A stretch of DNA of 52,769 nt from BP-133 sp040756995. Its GTDB lineage: Bacteria > Actinomycetota > Acidimicrobiia > IMCC26256 > BP-133. Below the pieces are notes generated by a model that was not told the DNA's origin, ran no database searches, and saw only the letters and a list, made by a program, of their open reading frames with translations. The stretch lies in assembly GCA_040756995.1 (NCBI GenBank), contig JBFLYK010000043.1:1-52769 (forward strand), read 5' to 3'. The position numbers and the translations under genes were made by a program. This document shows, one piece after another, positions 40,653 through 49,153 of the stretch. Within the stretch, counting starts at the first letter, position 1, and every line of letters begins with the position of its first letter.

Positions 40653-41642
40653 ATGAGGTCCCGGATCACTGGATTCGTGTTCGTGGCACTGTTCGCCCTG
40701 GTGGCGAGCGCCTGCGGTGGTGAGGACGCGGCGACGCACTTCAAGCTGTCGCACAAGAACAGTCAGCCGGCCGGGATCACAACCGGGCCCGACGGCCACC
40801 TGTGGTTCACGCAGTTCTCCGGCGGGCGCATCGCCCGGATCAGCACGGCCGGAAAGATCGACGAGTACCCGATCCCCACCGATCGGGCCGGGCCGTTCGA
40901 CATCACCACCGGGCCCGACGGGAACCTGTGGTTCACGGAGTTCTCGGCCGACAAGATCGCCCGGATCACGCCGGCGGGCGAGATCACGGAGTTCCCGCTG
41001 GGCCACGACGGCGGTCCCTACGGGATCACCGCCGGACCGGACGGGAACCTCTGGTTCGCCCTGCAGAAGACCAACAAGATCGCCCGGATGACCGTCGATG
41101 GCCAGATCACCGAATTCCCTATTCCCTACAAGGGCCCGCAGCAGCCGAAGCCCTGGGGGGTGGCCGTCGGCAAGGACGGCAACATCTGGTTCACCATGCA
41201 GGGGCTGAGCAAGATCGGCCGCATGACCCTGACCGGCGAGATCACCGAGTGGGCCGTCGAGGACAAGGCCGGCCCGGCCGACATCACGCTGGGCCCCGAC
41301 GGCAACATCTGGTTCACCGAGGTCTACGCCGGCAAGATCGGCCGCATCACGCCCGACGGGCAGGTCTCCGAATTCCCCGTCGGCCACAAGAAGAGCTCAC
41401 CCAAGGGCATCACCGCCGGACCGGACGGGAACGTCTGGTTCACCGATGTCGGCCGCAACCGGATCGGCCGGATCACACCCGCCGGCGAGGTGGAGGACTA
41501 CGCCATCGGCGGCGGCTACCGGCAGGTGCAGGGGATCGCCGCCGGGGCCGACGGCCACCTGTGGTTCACGGAGACGCACGCCAACTCGGTGTCCCGCTAC
41601 GAACTCCCGAGCTCGGACGCCAAAGCCAAGAACAAGGGTTAG
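40653..41642 (+). CDS. Seven-bladed Vgb-like beta-propeller lipoprotein
   Basis: 329-aa lipoprotein, lipobox ASAC with C21. Seven repeats of about 42 residues each carry the core GPDGNLWFTE, variants being GPDGHLWFTQ, GKDGNIWFTM and GADGHLWFTE. This is the virginiamycin B lyase (streptogramin lyase) fold, but most such proteins are sensors or binding proteins and the lyase role is unproven here. ATG at 40653 follows AGGGAGACGACGGAG. Confidence 0.88.
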   Translation: MRSRITGFVFVALFALVASACGGEDAATHFKLSHKNSQPAGITTGPDGHLWFTQFSGGRIARISTAGKIDEYPIPTDRAGPFDITTGPDGNLWFTEFSADKIARITPAGEITEFPLGHDGGPYGITAGPDGNLWFALQKTNKIARMTVDGQITEFPIPYKGPQQPKPWGVAVGKDGNIWFTMQGLSKIGRMTLTGEITEWAVEDKAGPADITLGPDGNIWFTEVYAGKIGRITPDGQVSEFPVGHKKSSPKGITAGPDGNVWFTDVGRNRIGRITPAGEVEDYAIGGGYRQVQGIAAGADGHLWFTETHANSVSRYELPSSDAKAKNKG

Positions 41643-41656
41643 CGCCGGTCCGGGCG

Positions 41657-42961
41657 TCACCCGAGCGGTCTGACACCGTCCCCGATGCGGGTGACGGTGT
41701 CGCCGCGGAGGCGGATCGTGGCCCGGGCGACGTTGTCGCCGTACGTCGTCTCGTGGACGGTGCGGATCGGGTTGGCGACCGTCTCGATGACGTAGACGCC
41801 GTCGGGCACTCCGGAGATCTCGATGTACTGGTCGGCGAGGAACCAGTTGTAGACGTCGGCCCAGCCGACGGAGATGCCGTTGACCATGTACGTGCCGTGC
41901 TCGTCGCGCTCGGTGGGGGCGTTGCAGCGCGGGAAGTAGTACGTCCGGGGCGCTTCACCCTTCTGGGGTAGGCCGCGGTCGTCGAGCCCGAAACGGGTGT
42001 TCTCGACGTCGATCATGCAGAAGCCGTTCTTCCTGCTCTCCCGGACCTTCGCCATGGTCCCGTCGGGGTGGAGGCGGTAGAGGAACGCCTGCCCGAAGTT
42101 CTTGTAGTGGAAGTGGGCGTGGGCAGCGTGGAACTCGTAGGTGTCGACGGTGAACTCCTCGAAGGTGCCGTCGCTGGCGTAGACCCGCTGGCGCAACTGC
42201 TGTTCGGTGGCCAGCCCCTCCATGCGGTAGCGCAGCTCGAACGGGCCCTCGCCGACGTTGGCGATCACCTGGTCGAAGCGCAGGCACCGCCGCGCTCCCT
42301 GCTCGGCCACCTCCTCCGGATAGCAACTCGGTGTGCCGGTCTGCTCGTGGTCGACGAAGTAGGCGCCGGTCCGCAGTGAGGGGTTGCGGACGGGCATCGT
42401 GATCATGTTGGGCAGCAACGGCCGGGTGGGCTCGGCGGCCGGGTCGCGCTCGACCTCGACGAAACCCCGGTAGGCGACCGTGCCGTCGACGAGCTGGGGG
42501 ACGACCACGACGCGGTACCGGCCGTTGGCGGCGCGGGCGACCCGGACGGCCTCGCTGGTGGAGGCGATGCCGGCCGAGCGGCCGGCCAGCGACCCGTCGG
42601 GCCCGTAGACGTAGAGGTCGAGGTCGTGCTTCTCATACGGCGCCCAGTCGATGGCGATCTGCACGCCGCCCGACCGGCCGGCCCACACGCCGGCCGGCAG
42701 GGCGACCTCGACGAGGCTCTCCCGGCAGCCGAGACGCTCGCAGACGCCCGGCTGACCATAGAGGTTGGCGTCCGACGCCGTCGCCACGTCGCTGAACGAT
42801 CCGCCCCACGACCCCGCACCGGCCGCGTCGTCGAGGACCACGACCCCGGCGGCCGCCGTGTCCGCCCGTCCCGGGGCGGCCTGGAGCCCGGAGCCGATGA
42901 GCACCAGCGCCACGACGGCCGCCAACCACCCCCGCCTCGGCAACGGACGACGAGCGCTCAC
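41657..42961 (-). CDS. Secreted lysyl oxidase-like copper protein
   Basis: 434-aa secreted protein. Signal peptide at about 1-33, a beta-sandwich-like part (SWGGSFSDVATASDANL), then the lysyl oxidase catalytic domain with the copper motif HAAHAHFHYKNF and the tyrosine region WADVYNWFLADQYIEI expected for the LTQ cofactor. It would oxidise lysine side chains in wall or extracellular proteins. GTG overlaps the hydrolase stop (GTGA). Confidence 0.88.
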   Translation of the reverse strand: MSARRPLPRRGWLAAVVALVLIGSGLQAAPGRADTAAAGVVVLDDAAGAGSWGGSFSDVATASDANLYGQPGVCERLGCRESLVEVALPAGVWAGRSGGVQIAIDWAPYEKHDLDLYVYGPDGSLAGRSAGIASTSEAVRVARAANGRYRVVVVPQLVDGTVAYRGFVEVERDPAAEPTRPLLPNMITMPVRNPSLRTGAYFVDHEQTGTPSCYPEEVAEQGARRCLRFDQVIANVGEGPFELRYRMEGLATEQQLRQRVYASDGTFEEFTVDTYEFHAAHAHFHYKNFGQAFLYRLHPDGTMAKVRESRKNGFCMIDVENTRFGLDDRGLPQKGEAPRTYYFPRCNAPTERDEHGTYMVNGISVGWADVYNWFLADQYIEISGVPDGVYVIETVANPIRTVHETTYGDNVARATIRLRGDTVTRIGDGVRPLG

Positions 42962-43743
42962 AGCAGCCGGAGGAAGGCCAGGAGCGGTGGGTTCACCGCT
43001 TCGGGGTGGGTCAGGTTGGAGGCATGGGCCGCGCCGTCGACGATGACGACGCCGTCGGCGCCGGGCAGGGCGGCGGCCAGCCGCTCCGCTTCCGCGACCG
43101 GAATGGCGCTGTCCTCGGTGCCGTGGATGATCAGCGCCGGGCAGGTGATCTCACCGAGGCGATGGCTGATGTCGTCCTCCCGCTCCAGGAGACACCGGCC
43201 GGGCTCCACGATCAGCTCCTGGGGACGGGCCTGCCACTTGGCGATCCAGTGGGGATTGTGGGCGGGGTCGGCGATGATGATGCCGGCCACGACCTCGGCC
43301 AGCGCGTCGGACGGACCCTCCGTTGCCCACGCCTCGAGCATCCCCTGGTAGAGCGGCAGCTTCTCGGGGTCCTCCGTTCCGGCCTGCGTGTCGATCAGGA
43401 CCAGGGCCCGGACCCGTTCCGGGGCGAGGAGCGCGGCCCGCAGCGACAGGTAGCCGCCCTGCGACATGCCGCCCAGCACCGCCTGTTCGATCCCGAGGTG
43501 GTCGAGGAGCGCGAGGCAGTCCCGGGCGGAATCCCAGTAGGTGAACGGCTTCCCGTCGAACTCGGTCCCACCGAAGCCCCGCTCATCCCAGGTGATCACC
43601 CGGAACTCGGGCGCCAACGCCGCCACCTGAGGGGCGAACATCTCGTGGTCCATGAGAAACCCGTGGGACAGGATGACCGCCGGCCCGTCACCTCCGGAGT
43701 CCTCGTAGTACAGCCGCTGACCGTTGACGTCGGCGTAGCTCAT
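42958..43743 (-). CDS. Alpha/beta hydrolase
   Basis: 261-aa alpha/beta hydrolase. HGFL oxyanion, nucleophile S94 in GGMSQGG, Asp in IIHGTEDSAIP and His in DGAAHASN. Substrate unknown. ATG 43743 with GGAGGGGCG upstream, coupled to the lysyl oxidase gene. Frame is open upstream as antisense only. Confidence 0.9.
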   Translation of the reverse strand: MSYADVNGQRLYYEDSGGDGPAVILSHGFLMDHEMFAPQVAALAPEFRVITWDERGFGGTEFDGKPFTYWDSARDCLALLDHLGIEQAVLGGMSQGGYLSLRAALLAPERVRALVLIDTQAGTEDPEKLPLYQGMLEAWATEGPSDALAEVVAGIIIADPAHNPHWIAKWQARPQELIVEPGRCLLEREDDISHRLGEITCPALIIHGTEDSAIPVAEAERLAAALPGADGVVIVDGAAHASNLTHPEAVNPPLLAFLRLL

Positions 43744-43911
43744 CGCCCCGCCCCTCCCCCTCGCCCGCAATTGCCGCCACGGTAGAGCAAGACGGGCTCG
43801 ATCGGCTTCTGTCGCCGGTTTGACAGGCGGGGTGCTGCTGGGGCGGCAGAACCGGCGCGCCATCGCCCGTACGGTCGCCAGGGCCGTCGGGGCCGGAATC
43901 GGAGGGGAGGC

Positions 43912-45543
43912 ATGGTCGAGGCACAGCTGCGGGCCATTCCGTTCTTCCGGAACCTGCCCGCCGGGACGCTCGAAGCGATCGCCGCCCGGCTCCGGCAGGA
44001 GAGCTTCGCCGCCGGCGAGGTGATCTTCCGCCAGGGCGAACCCTCTGACTCGATGTATCTCGTCCAGTCGGGACAGGTCGACGTGGTGGTCGATGCCGAC
44101 GTGGGCCTCGACCGGGAGCGGGAGCCGCTCGCCTCTCTCGGCGCCGGCAGCTTCGTCGGCGAGCTCGGCCTGCTCCTCAACCAGCCTCGATCCGCCTCGC
44201 TCGTGGCGGTGACCGACTCCGAGCTGCTGGCCCTGTCCCGGGCCGACCTCGACGATCTCCTCGCCCGTCACCCCACCATCGCCGTCGACCTGTCCCGGGA
44301 GCTCGGCCGGCGGTTGGTGGCGACCAACCTCCGCATCGCCCTTCCCTCGCCCACCCGGATGACTGCTGTCTGGGGAGCGGGGGCCGCGTCATTGGCCGGA
44401 GCACTGCTCGATGCCGGCGCGGGACGGGTGGGGGTCCTGAGCCTGGCTGGGCCCGGCGGCCTGGTCGGGCTACCGCCCGACGTCACCATCCTCGACGGTG
44501 GAGCTGTCGACCTGGAGAGATTCGAGGGTTGTCAGGGTCGCCGGCTCGACGATCTCGACCACCTTCTCCTCGTCCTGCCACCGCACGAGACTGGAGCGGC
44601 CCGGGTGGCGGCGAAGCTGGCCGAGTACCTCGTGGTCTTCGGTGATCCGGCCGGCTGGGTGGCCTGCAGTGGACGGCCCCACCGGGTGCTGCGTTGTGAC
44701 GGGTCCCCCGCCTCTCTGCGGCGCTGTGCCCGCTGGGTGTCGGGACGGGCGGTGGGCCTGGCCCTCTCCAGCGGGGGGTCAAAGTGCGTGGCCCACATCG
44801 GGGTGCTCCGGGTCCTGGCCGAGGCCGGCGTCGAGATCGACGCCGTCGCCGGCACGAGCGGCGGCGCCCTCGTCGGTGCCGGGTTCGCCTTTGCCATTCC
44901 CGAACCTCAGCTGCTGACGTGGGTGGCAGACCTGGCCCGCAACACCCGCTTCCGCCGCTTCGACGTCAACCTGGTTCCCCGCTCGGCCCTGTTCAAGGGC
45001 GCCCGGCTGCGTCAGCTCTTCGACAGCTGGATCGAGGGGCGCAGCTTCGCCGACGCCCGCATCCCGTTGTGGGCGGTGGCCGCCGACGTCGCCAGCGGCG
45101 AAGAGGTGGTGATCGCCGAAGGCCCGGTGGCCGACGGTGTCCGTGCGTCGATGAGCATCCCCGGCGCCTTGAACCCCTGGCCTCACGGCGGGCGGTATCT
45201 CGTCGACGGCGCGGTGGTGAATCCCCTGCCCGCCAGTGTGCTGCGCGACGCCGGGGTGCGGTACGTGATCGGGTCGACCGTGGCCGGCCAGGAGATCCGG
45301 GGCGGCCCCGGAGCGGACCGCTCCCCCCACCTCCTTCAGATCATGTCCCGCATGCTCTCGTCCATGGAGCGGGAGATGATCAAGGCCCAGCTTCCGCTGG
45401 TGGATGTCGTCATCCGCCCCGAGGTCTACGCCGCCTCCAGCTTCGACTTCTCGCGGGTCGACGCCTTCGTGGCCGAAGGGGAACGGGCCGCTCGCGCTCA
45501 GCTGGTGGACATCAAGGCGCTGGCCGAAGCGGCCCGGAGGTAG
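43912..45543 (+). CDS. Cyclic-nucleotide-binding and patatin-like phospholipase
   Basis: 543-aa protein of the neuropathy-target-esterase type. A cyclic-nucleotide-binding domain covers about 1-130 (GEVIFRQGEPSDSMYLVQSG, GSFVGELGLL). A linker domain is followed by the patatin domain at about 280-450 with S316 in GTSGG and D432 in VDGA. The catalytic Ser-Asp pair is complete. It would hydrolyse membrane lipids under control of a bound ligand or protein. Seven bases before the MMPL gene. Confidence 0.9.
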   Translation: MVEAQLRAIPFFRNLPAGTLEAIAARLRQESFAAGEVIFRQGEPSDSMYLVQSGQVDVVVDADVGLDREREPLASLGAGSFVGELGLLLNQPRSASLVAVTDSELLALSRADLDDLLARHPTIAVDLSRELGRRLVATNLRIALPSPTRMTAVWGAGAASLAGALLDAGAGRVGVLSLAGPGGLVGLPPDVTILDGGAVDLERFEGCQGRRLDDLDHLLLVLPPHETGAARVAAKLAEYLVVFGDPAGWVACSGRPHRVLRCDGSPASLRRCARWVSGRAVGLALSSGGSKCVAHIGVLRVLAEAGVEIDAVAGTSGGALVGAGFAFAIPEPQLLTWVADLARNTRFRRFDVNLVPRSALFKGARLRQLFDSWIEGRSFADARIPLWAVAADVASGEEVVIAEGPVADGVRASMSIPGALNPWPHGGRYLVDGAVVNPLPASVLRDAGVRYVIGSTVAGQEIRGGPGADRSPHLLQIMSRMLSSMEREMIKAQLPLVDVVIRPEVYAASSFDFSRVDAFVAEGERAARAQLVDIKALAEAARR

Positions 45544-45550
45544 ACGGGCG

Positions 45551-47752
45551 GTGCGGACACTCGGGCGGCTCGTCATCCGCCGGCGCTGGTGGATCCTCGG
45601 CGGCGCCCTGGTCTTCCTGCCGGTGGCCGGTCTGCTGGGAGGATCGGTGGAACAGCGGCTCTCATCGGGCGGTTTCAATGATCCCGTCTCCGAGTCCGCC
45701 CGGGCCGCCGACATCCTCGATGCCCGCTTCTCGGCCGGAACGCCGAACCTGGTCCTGCTGGTCACGGCCAACGCCGGCACGGTCGACGACCCCGGCGTTG
45801 CGGCGGCCGGAACGGACCTCACCGGGCGGTTGGCCACCGAGGAAGGGGTCACGAACGTGGTGTCCTACTGGACCCTGGGGCGGGCCGCGCCGCTGCGCTC
45901 CAAGGAGGGCCGGCAGGCCCTCGTGCTGGGTCGGGTGCCGGGCGACGAGGACGCCGTCCGCGACGCCACCGAAGGCCTCGCGGCGCGCTACGGAGCCTCC
46001 TCCGGCGCGATCACCGTGGGAGTGGGCGGCGCCGGCGAGGTCTTCAACCAGATCGAAGCCCAGGCCGAGCGGGACCTGAAGCGGGCTGAGCTGCTCACGT
46101 TTCCGATCACCGTGCTCCTCCTCGTCGTGGTGTTCGGCTCCGCGGTGGCGGCCGGACTCCCCTTGGCCGTGGGAGCCGTGGCGGTGGTCGGGACCTTGCT
46201 CGTGCTGCGGATCGTGACGGCCTTCACCGACGTCTCGATCTTCGCCTTCAACCTCACGACCGCCATGGGCCTCGGCCTGGCCATCGACTACAGCCTCTTC
46301 GTCGTCTCCCGCTACCGGGAGGAGCTCCGCAGCGGCTATGAAGCCGACCAGGCTGTGGTCCGCTGTCTGCACACCGCCGGCCGCACCGTCGCCTTCTCCG
46401 CTCTCACCGTGGCAATCTCCCTCGCCGCCCTGGTGGTCTTCCCCCTGCCGTTCCTCCGCTCCTTCGCCTTCGCCGGCGTCGGCGTGGTGCTCATGGCGGC
46501 GCTGGGAGCGGTGGTGGTCCTCCCCGCCCTCCTCTCCGTTCTCGGCCGCCGGGTCGACCGGCTCGCCCTGTTCCACCGCCAACCCAAGCCGGTGGAGGAC
46601 GGCTTCTGGTACCGCCGGGCCCGGGCCGTCATGGCCCGGCCCGTCCGGGTCGTCATCGTCGTCACCGGCCTGCTCGTGACCCTCGGCGTTCCCTTCGCCC
46701 GCCTCGAGCTCGGCCTCTCCGACGATCGGGTCCTCTCCTCCGACGCCGCCGTCCGCCGGGTGGGTGACGAGATCCGGGCCCAGTTCGCCTCGCAGGAGGC
46801 GGGTGCCCTGGCCGTCGTCGCCGCCGCCTCTCCCGGCGGCCACGACGGCATTCATGGCTACGCCGAGGCGCTGTCGGCCCTCCCCGGCGTGGCCCGCGTG
46901 GACGCCGCCACCGGGTTCTACGCCGGCGGCCGACGGGTCCTGCCCCCCAACCTGCTCTCGGCCCGGTTCGTCGACGCCGGCGGGGGAACCTGGCTGTCGG
47001 TCGTCCCGACCGTGGAGCCCCTCTCCCCCGAGGGCGAACGTCTGGTGGAGGCGGTCCGGGCCACCCCGGCGCCCTTCGAGGTGCTCGTGACTGGCGAGTC
47101 CGCCCGGCTTGTCGACGGCAAGGCCTCGCTGGCGGGACGCCTGCCGCTGGCCATCGCCCTCATCGTCGTCGCGACCTTCGTCCTGCTGTTCCTCATGGTC
47201 GGCAGCCTGCTGGTGCCGGCCAAGGCGCTCATCCTCAACGTGCTGTCACTGTCGGCCACCTTCGGCGCGCTGGTGTGGGTCTTCCAGGAGGGCCACCTGG
47301 CCGGCGTCCTGGACTTCACGTCCACGGGAACGATCAGCATCGTCACGCCGGTGCTGCTGTTCTGCATCGCCTTCGGGCTGTCGATGGACTACGAGGTGTT
47401 CCTCCTGTCCCGCATCAAGGAGGAGTACGACCTCGGCGCCGACAACGACGACGCGGTCGCCGTCGGCCTCGAGCGGACCGGCCGGATCGTGACCGCCGCC
47501 GCTCTTCTCCTCGCCCTGGTGTTCGTCGCTTTCGCCACCGCCGAGGTGACCGTGGTGAAGATCTTCGGGGTCGGCTTGGCCCTCGCCGTCCTCGTCGACG
47601 CCTTCCTCATCCGGGCCACCCTGGTGCCCGCCTTCATGCGCCTCGCCGGACGGGCCAACTGGTGGGCGCCCAAGCCGCTGCGGCGCCTCTACCTCCGGTG
47701 GGGAATCTTCGAGGACGAACCCCCCGCCATCCTCGACCGGCTCGGCTGCTGA
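45551..47752 (+). CDS. MMPL-family RND transporter
   Basis: 733-aa membrane protein with two repeats, each a large extracellular domain and six helices; the second half includes VPAKALILNVLSLSATFG and LSMDYEVFLLSRIKEEYD. FGLSMDYE and LAIDYSLFVVSRYREE are the proton-relay Asp regions typical of MMPL. Probable lipid or hydrophobic-compound exporter, coupled with the patatin gene. GTG start 45551. Confidence 0.9.
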   Translation: MRTLGRLVIRRRWWILGGALVFLPVAGLLGGSVEQRLSSGGFNDPVSESARAADILDARFSAGTPNLVLLVTANAGTVDDPGVAAAGTDLTGRLATEEGVTNVVSYWTLGRAAPLRSKEGRQALVLGRVPGDEDAVRDATEGLAARYGASSGAITVGVGGAGEVFNQIEAQAERDLKRAELLTFPITVLLLVVVFGSAVAAGLPLAVGAVAVVGTLLVLRIVTAFTDVSIFAFNLTTAMGLGLAIDYSLFVVSRYREELRSGYEADQAVVRCLHTAGRTVAFSALTVAISLAALVVFPLPFLRSFAFAGVGVVLMAALGAVVVLPALLSVLGRRVDRLALFHRQPKPVEDGFWYRRARAVMARPVRVVIVVTGLLVTLGVPFARLELGLSDDRVLSSDAAVRRVGDEIRAQFASQEAGALAVVAAASPGGHDGIHGYAEALSALPGVARVDAATGFYAGGRRVLPPNLLSARFVDAGGGTWLSVVPTVEPLSPEGERLVEAVRATPAPFEVLVTGESARLVDGKASLAGRLPLAIALIVVATFVLLFLMVGSLLVPAKALILNVLSLSATFGALVWVFQEGHLAGVLDFTSTGTISIVTPVLLFCIAFGLSMDYEVFLLSRIKEEYDLGADNDDAVAVGLERTGRIVTAAALLLALVFVAFATAEVTVVKIFGVGLALAVLVDAFLIRATLVPAFMRLAGRANWWAPKPLRRLYLRWGIFEDEPPAILDRLGC

Positions 47753-47758
47753 GCGGTG

Positions 47759-47795
47759 CCGGTCCGGCGCCCGTGTGAGTGGGCGCCGGATCCGG
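47759..47795. terminator. Bidirectional terminator hairpin
   Basis: TCCGGCGCCC and GGGCGCCGGA form a perfect 10-bp stem around an 8-base loop, extended by CCGG pairs with one bulge. It lies between the convergent MMPL and acyl-CoA dehydrogenase genes. Confidence 0.6.
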
Positions 47796-47803
47796 CCCAC
47801 GGG

Positions 47804-49012
47804 TTATCGGATGTGGATACCCGATATGGCTCGGCTGATCACCAGCTGCTGGATCTGCTCGGTGCCCTCGAAGAGGTCGTAGATCTTGGCGTCGCGGTGC
47901 CAGCGCTCGACGGGGAAGTCGCGGATGTAGCCGTAGCCGCCGAGGATCTGGATGGCCCGCTCGGTGACCCACACCGCCGTGCGGCCGGCCTTGAGCTTGC
48001 TCATCGAACCTTCGGCGTTCTGGTAGCCCTCGCCGTTGCGGGCCAGCCACAGCGCCCGGTAGACGAGCATGCGGGCGGCGTCGATCTCGGTGGCCATGTC
48101 GGCCAGCATGAAGGCGATGGCCTGGTTCTCGATGATGGGCCGGCCGAACTGCTGGCGCTCCTTGGCGTACTCCAGGGCGAACTCGTAGGCGGCCCGGGCG
48201 ATGCCGATGGCCTGGGCGCCGACGATCGGGCGGCTGGCCTCGAAGGTGCGCATGGCCGACTGGGTCGACGTCTTGCCGCCCTCCCGGGCGCGGGCCAGGC
48301 GGGCCTCGAGCTTCTCCTCACCGCCGAGGAGGCACTCGGAGGGGACGCGCACGTCGTCGAAGATGACCTCGGCCGTGTGACTGGCCCGGATGCCCATCTT
48401 CTTTTCCTTCTTGCCCTGGCTCAGCCCGGGCGTGCCGGGAGGCACGACGAAGCAGGCCTGGCCCCGGGCGCCGAGCGCCGGATCGACGGTGGCGACCACG
48501 ACGTGAACGTCGGCGATCCCGCCGTTGGTGATGAAGCACTTGGTGCCGTTGAGCACCCAGTCGGAGCCGTCCTTCCGGGCCCGGGTGCGCAGCGACGAGA
48601 CATCCGAGCCGGCGCCGGGCTCGGTCACGCAGAAGGCGGCCAGCTTGACGTCGTCGGGCGTGCCGAAGCACTGGGGGATCCAGGTCATGATCTGCTCGGG
48701 CGTGCCGTTGTTCATGATCCCGGCCACCCCGAGGCCCGTCCCGAAGATCGACAGGGCGATGCCGGCGTCACCCCAGAACAGCTCCTCGTTGACGATCCCC
48801 ATCATGAGGCCGGTGGGGTCGGCGAAGAACTGGGCCATCGACTCCCAGCCGTAGAGCCCGATCTTGGCCGCCTCCTGGATGATCGGCCACGGAGTCTCCT
48901 CCCGCTCGTCCCACTCGGCGGCGGCGGGCCGGATCGTGCGCTCGGCGAACTCGTGGACCCACTTCTGGATCTGCAGCTGGTCCTCGTTGAGGGCCAGGGA
49001 GAAGTCACCCAT
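47804..49012 (-). CDS. Acyl-CoA dehydrogenase
   Basis: 402-aa FAD enzyme. FCVTEPGAGSDVSS and FITNGGIAD flavin regions, RQQFGRPIIENQ, and catalytic E382 in LFEGTEQIQQ. ATG 49012 with GGAG 7-9 bases upstream. It would act in fatty-acid or branched-acyl oxidation. A 22-bp palindrome lies 16 bases before the start. Confidence 0.95.
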   Translation of the reverse strand: MGDFSLALNEDQLQIQKWVHEFAERTIRPAAAEWDEREETPWPIIQEAAKIGLYGWESMAQFFADPTGLMMGIVNEELFWGDAGIALSIFGTGLGVAGIMNNGTPEQIMTWIPQCFGTPDDVKLAAFCVTEPGAGSDVSSLRTRARKDGSDWVLNGTKCFITNGGIADVHVVVATVDPALGARGQACFVVPPGTPGLSQGKKEKKMGIRASHTAEVIFDDVRVPSECLLGGEEKLEARLARAREGGKTSTQSAMRTFEASRPIVGAQAIGIARAAYEFALEYAKERQQFGRPIIENQAIAFMLADMATEIDAARMLVYRALWLARNGEGYQNAEGSMSKLKAGRTAVWVTERAIQILGGYGYIRDFPVERWHRDAKIYDLFEGTEQIQQLVISRAISGIHIR

Positions 49013-49027
49013 CGTCGGCTCCGTTCA

Positions 49028-49049
49028 ACTCACTAAGTTACTAGTGAGT
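49028..49049 (-). promoter_or_regulatory. Palindromic operator of the acyl-CoA dehydrogenase gene
   Basis: ACTCACTA and TAGTGAGT are perfect 8-bp arms around AGTTAC. The position just before the start codon fits a TetR-type repressor site of fatty-acid genes. The cognate regulator is unknown; the TetR gene at 39900 is one candidate. Confidence 0.55.
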
Positions 49050-49094
49050 AGGCTACCCCAAAGTAGCCGGATTTCAAGCCGTCAATTTCGTGAC

Positions 49095-49137
49095 AAAACG
49101 GACAGGCGGCGTCCTCTGACCAGCGAGGACGCCGCCT
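49095..49137 (-). terminator. Intrinsic terminator of the 49154-50731 gene
   Basis: AGGCGGCGTCCTC and GAGGACGCCGCCT form a perfect 13-bp stem with an 8-base loop; on the - strand TTTT follows after five bases. It lies 16 bases past the stop of the unknown gene. Confidence 0.75.
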
Positions 49138-49153
49138 GCCGACTGCTTCGAGA

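Noticed and set aside
40653..41642. Streptogramin (virginiamycin B) resistance gene
   Set aside because: The fold and repeats match Vgb, but catalytic residues cannot be confirmed by eye and the protein is a lipoprotein, so a resistance call is not supported.
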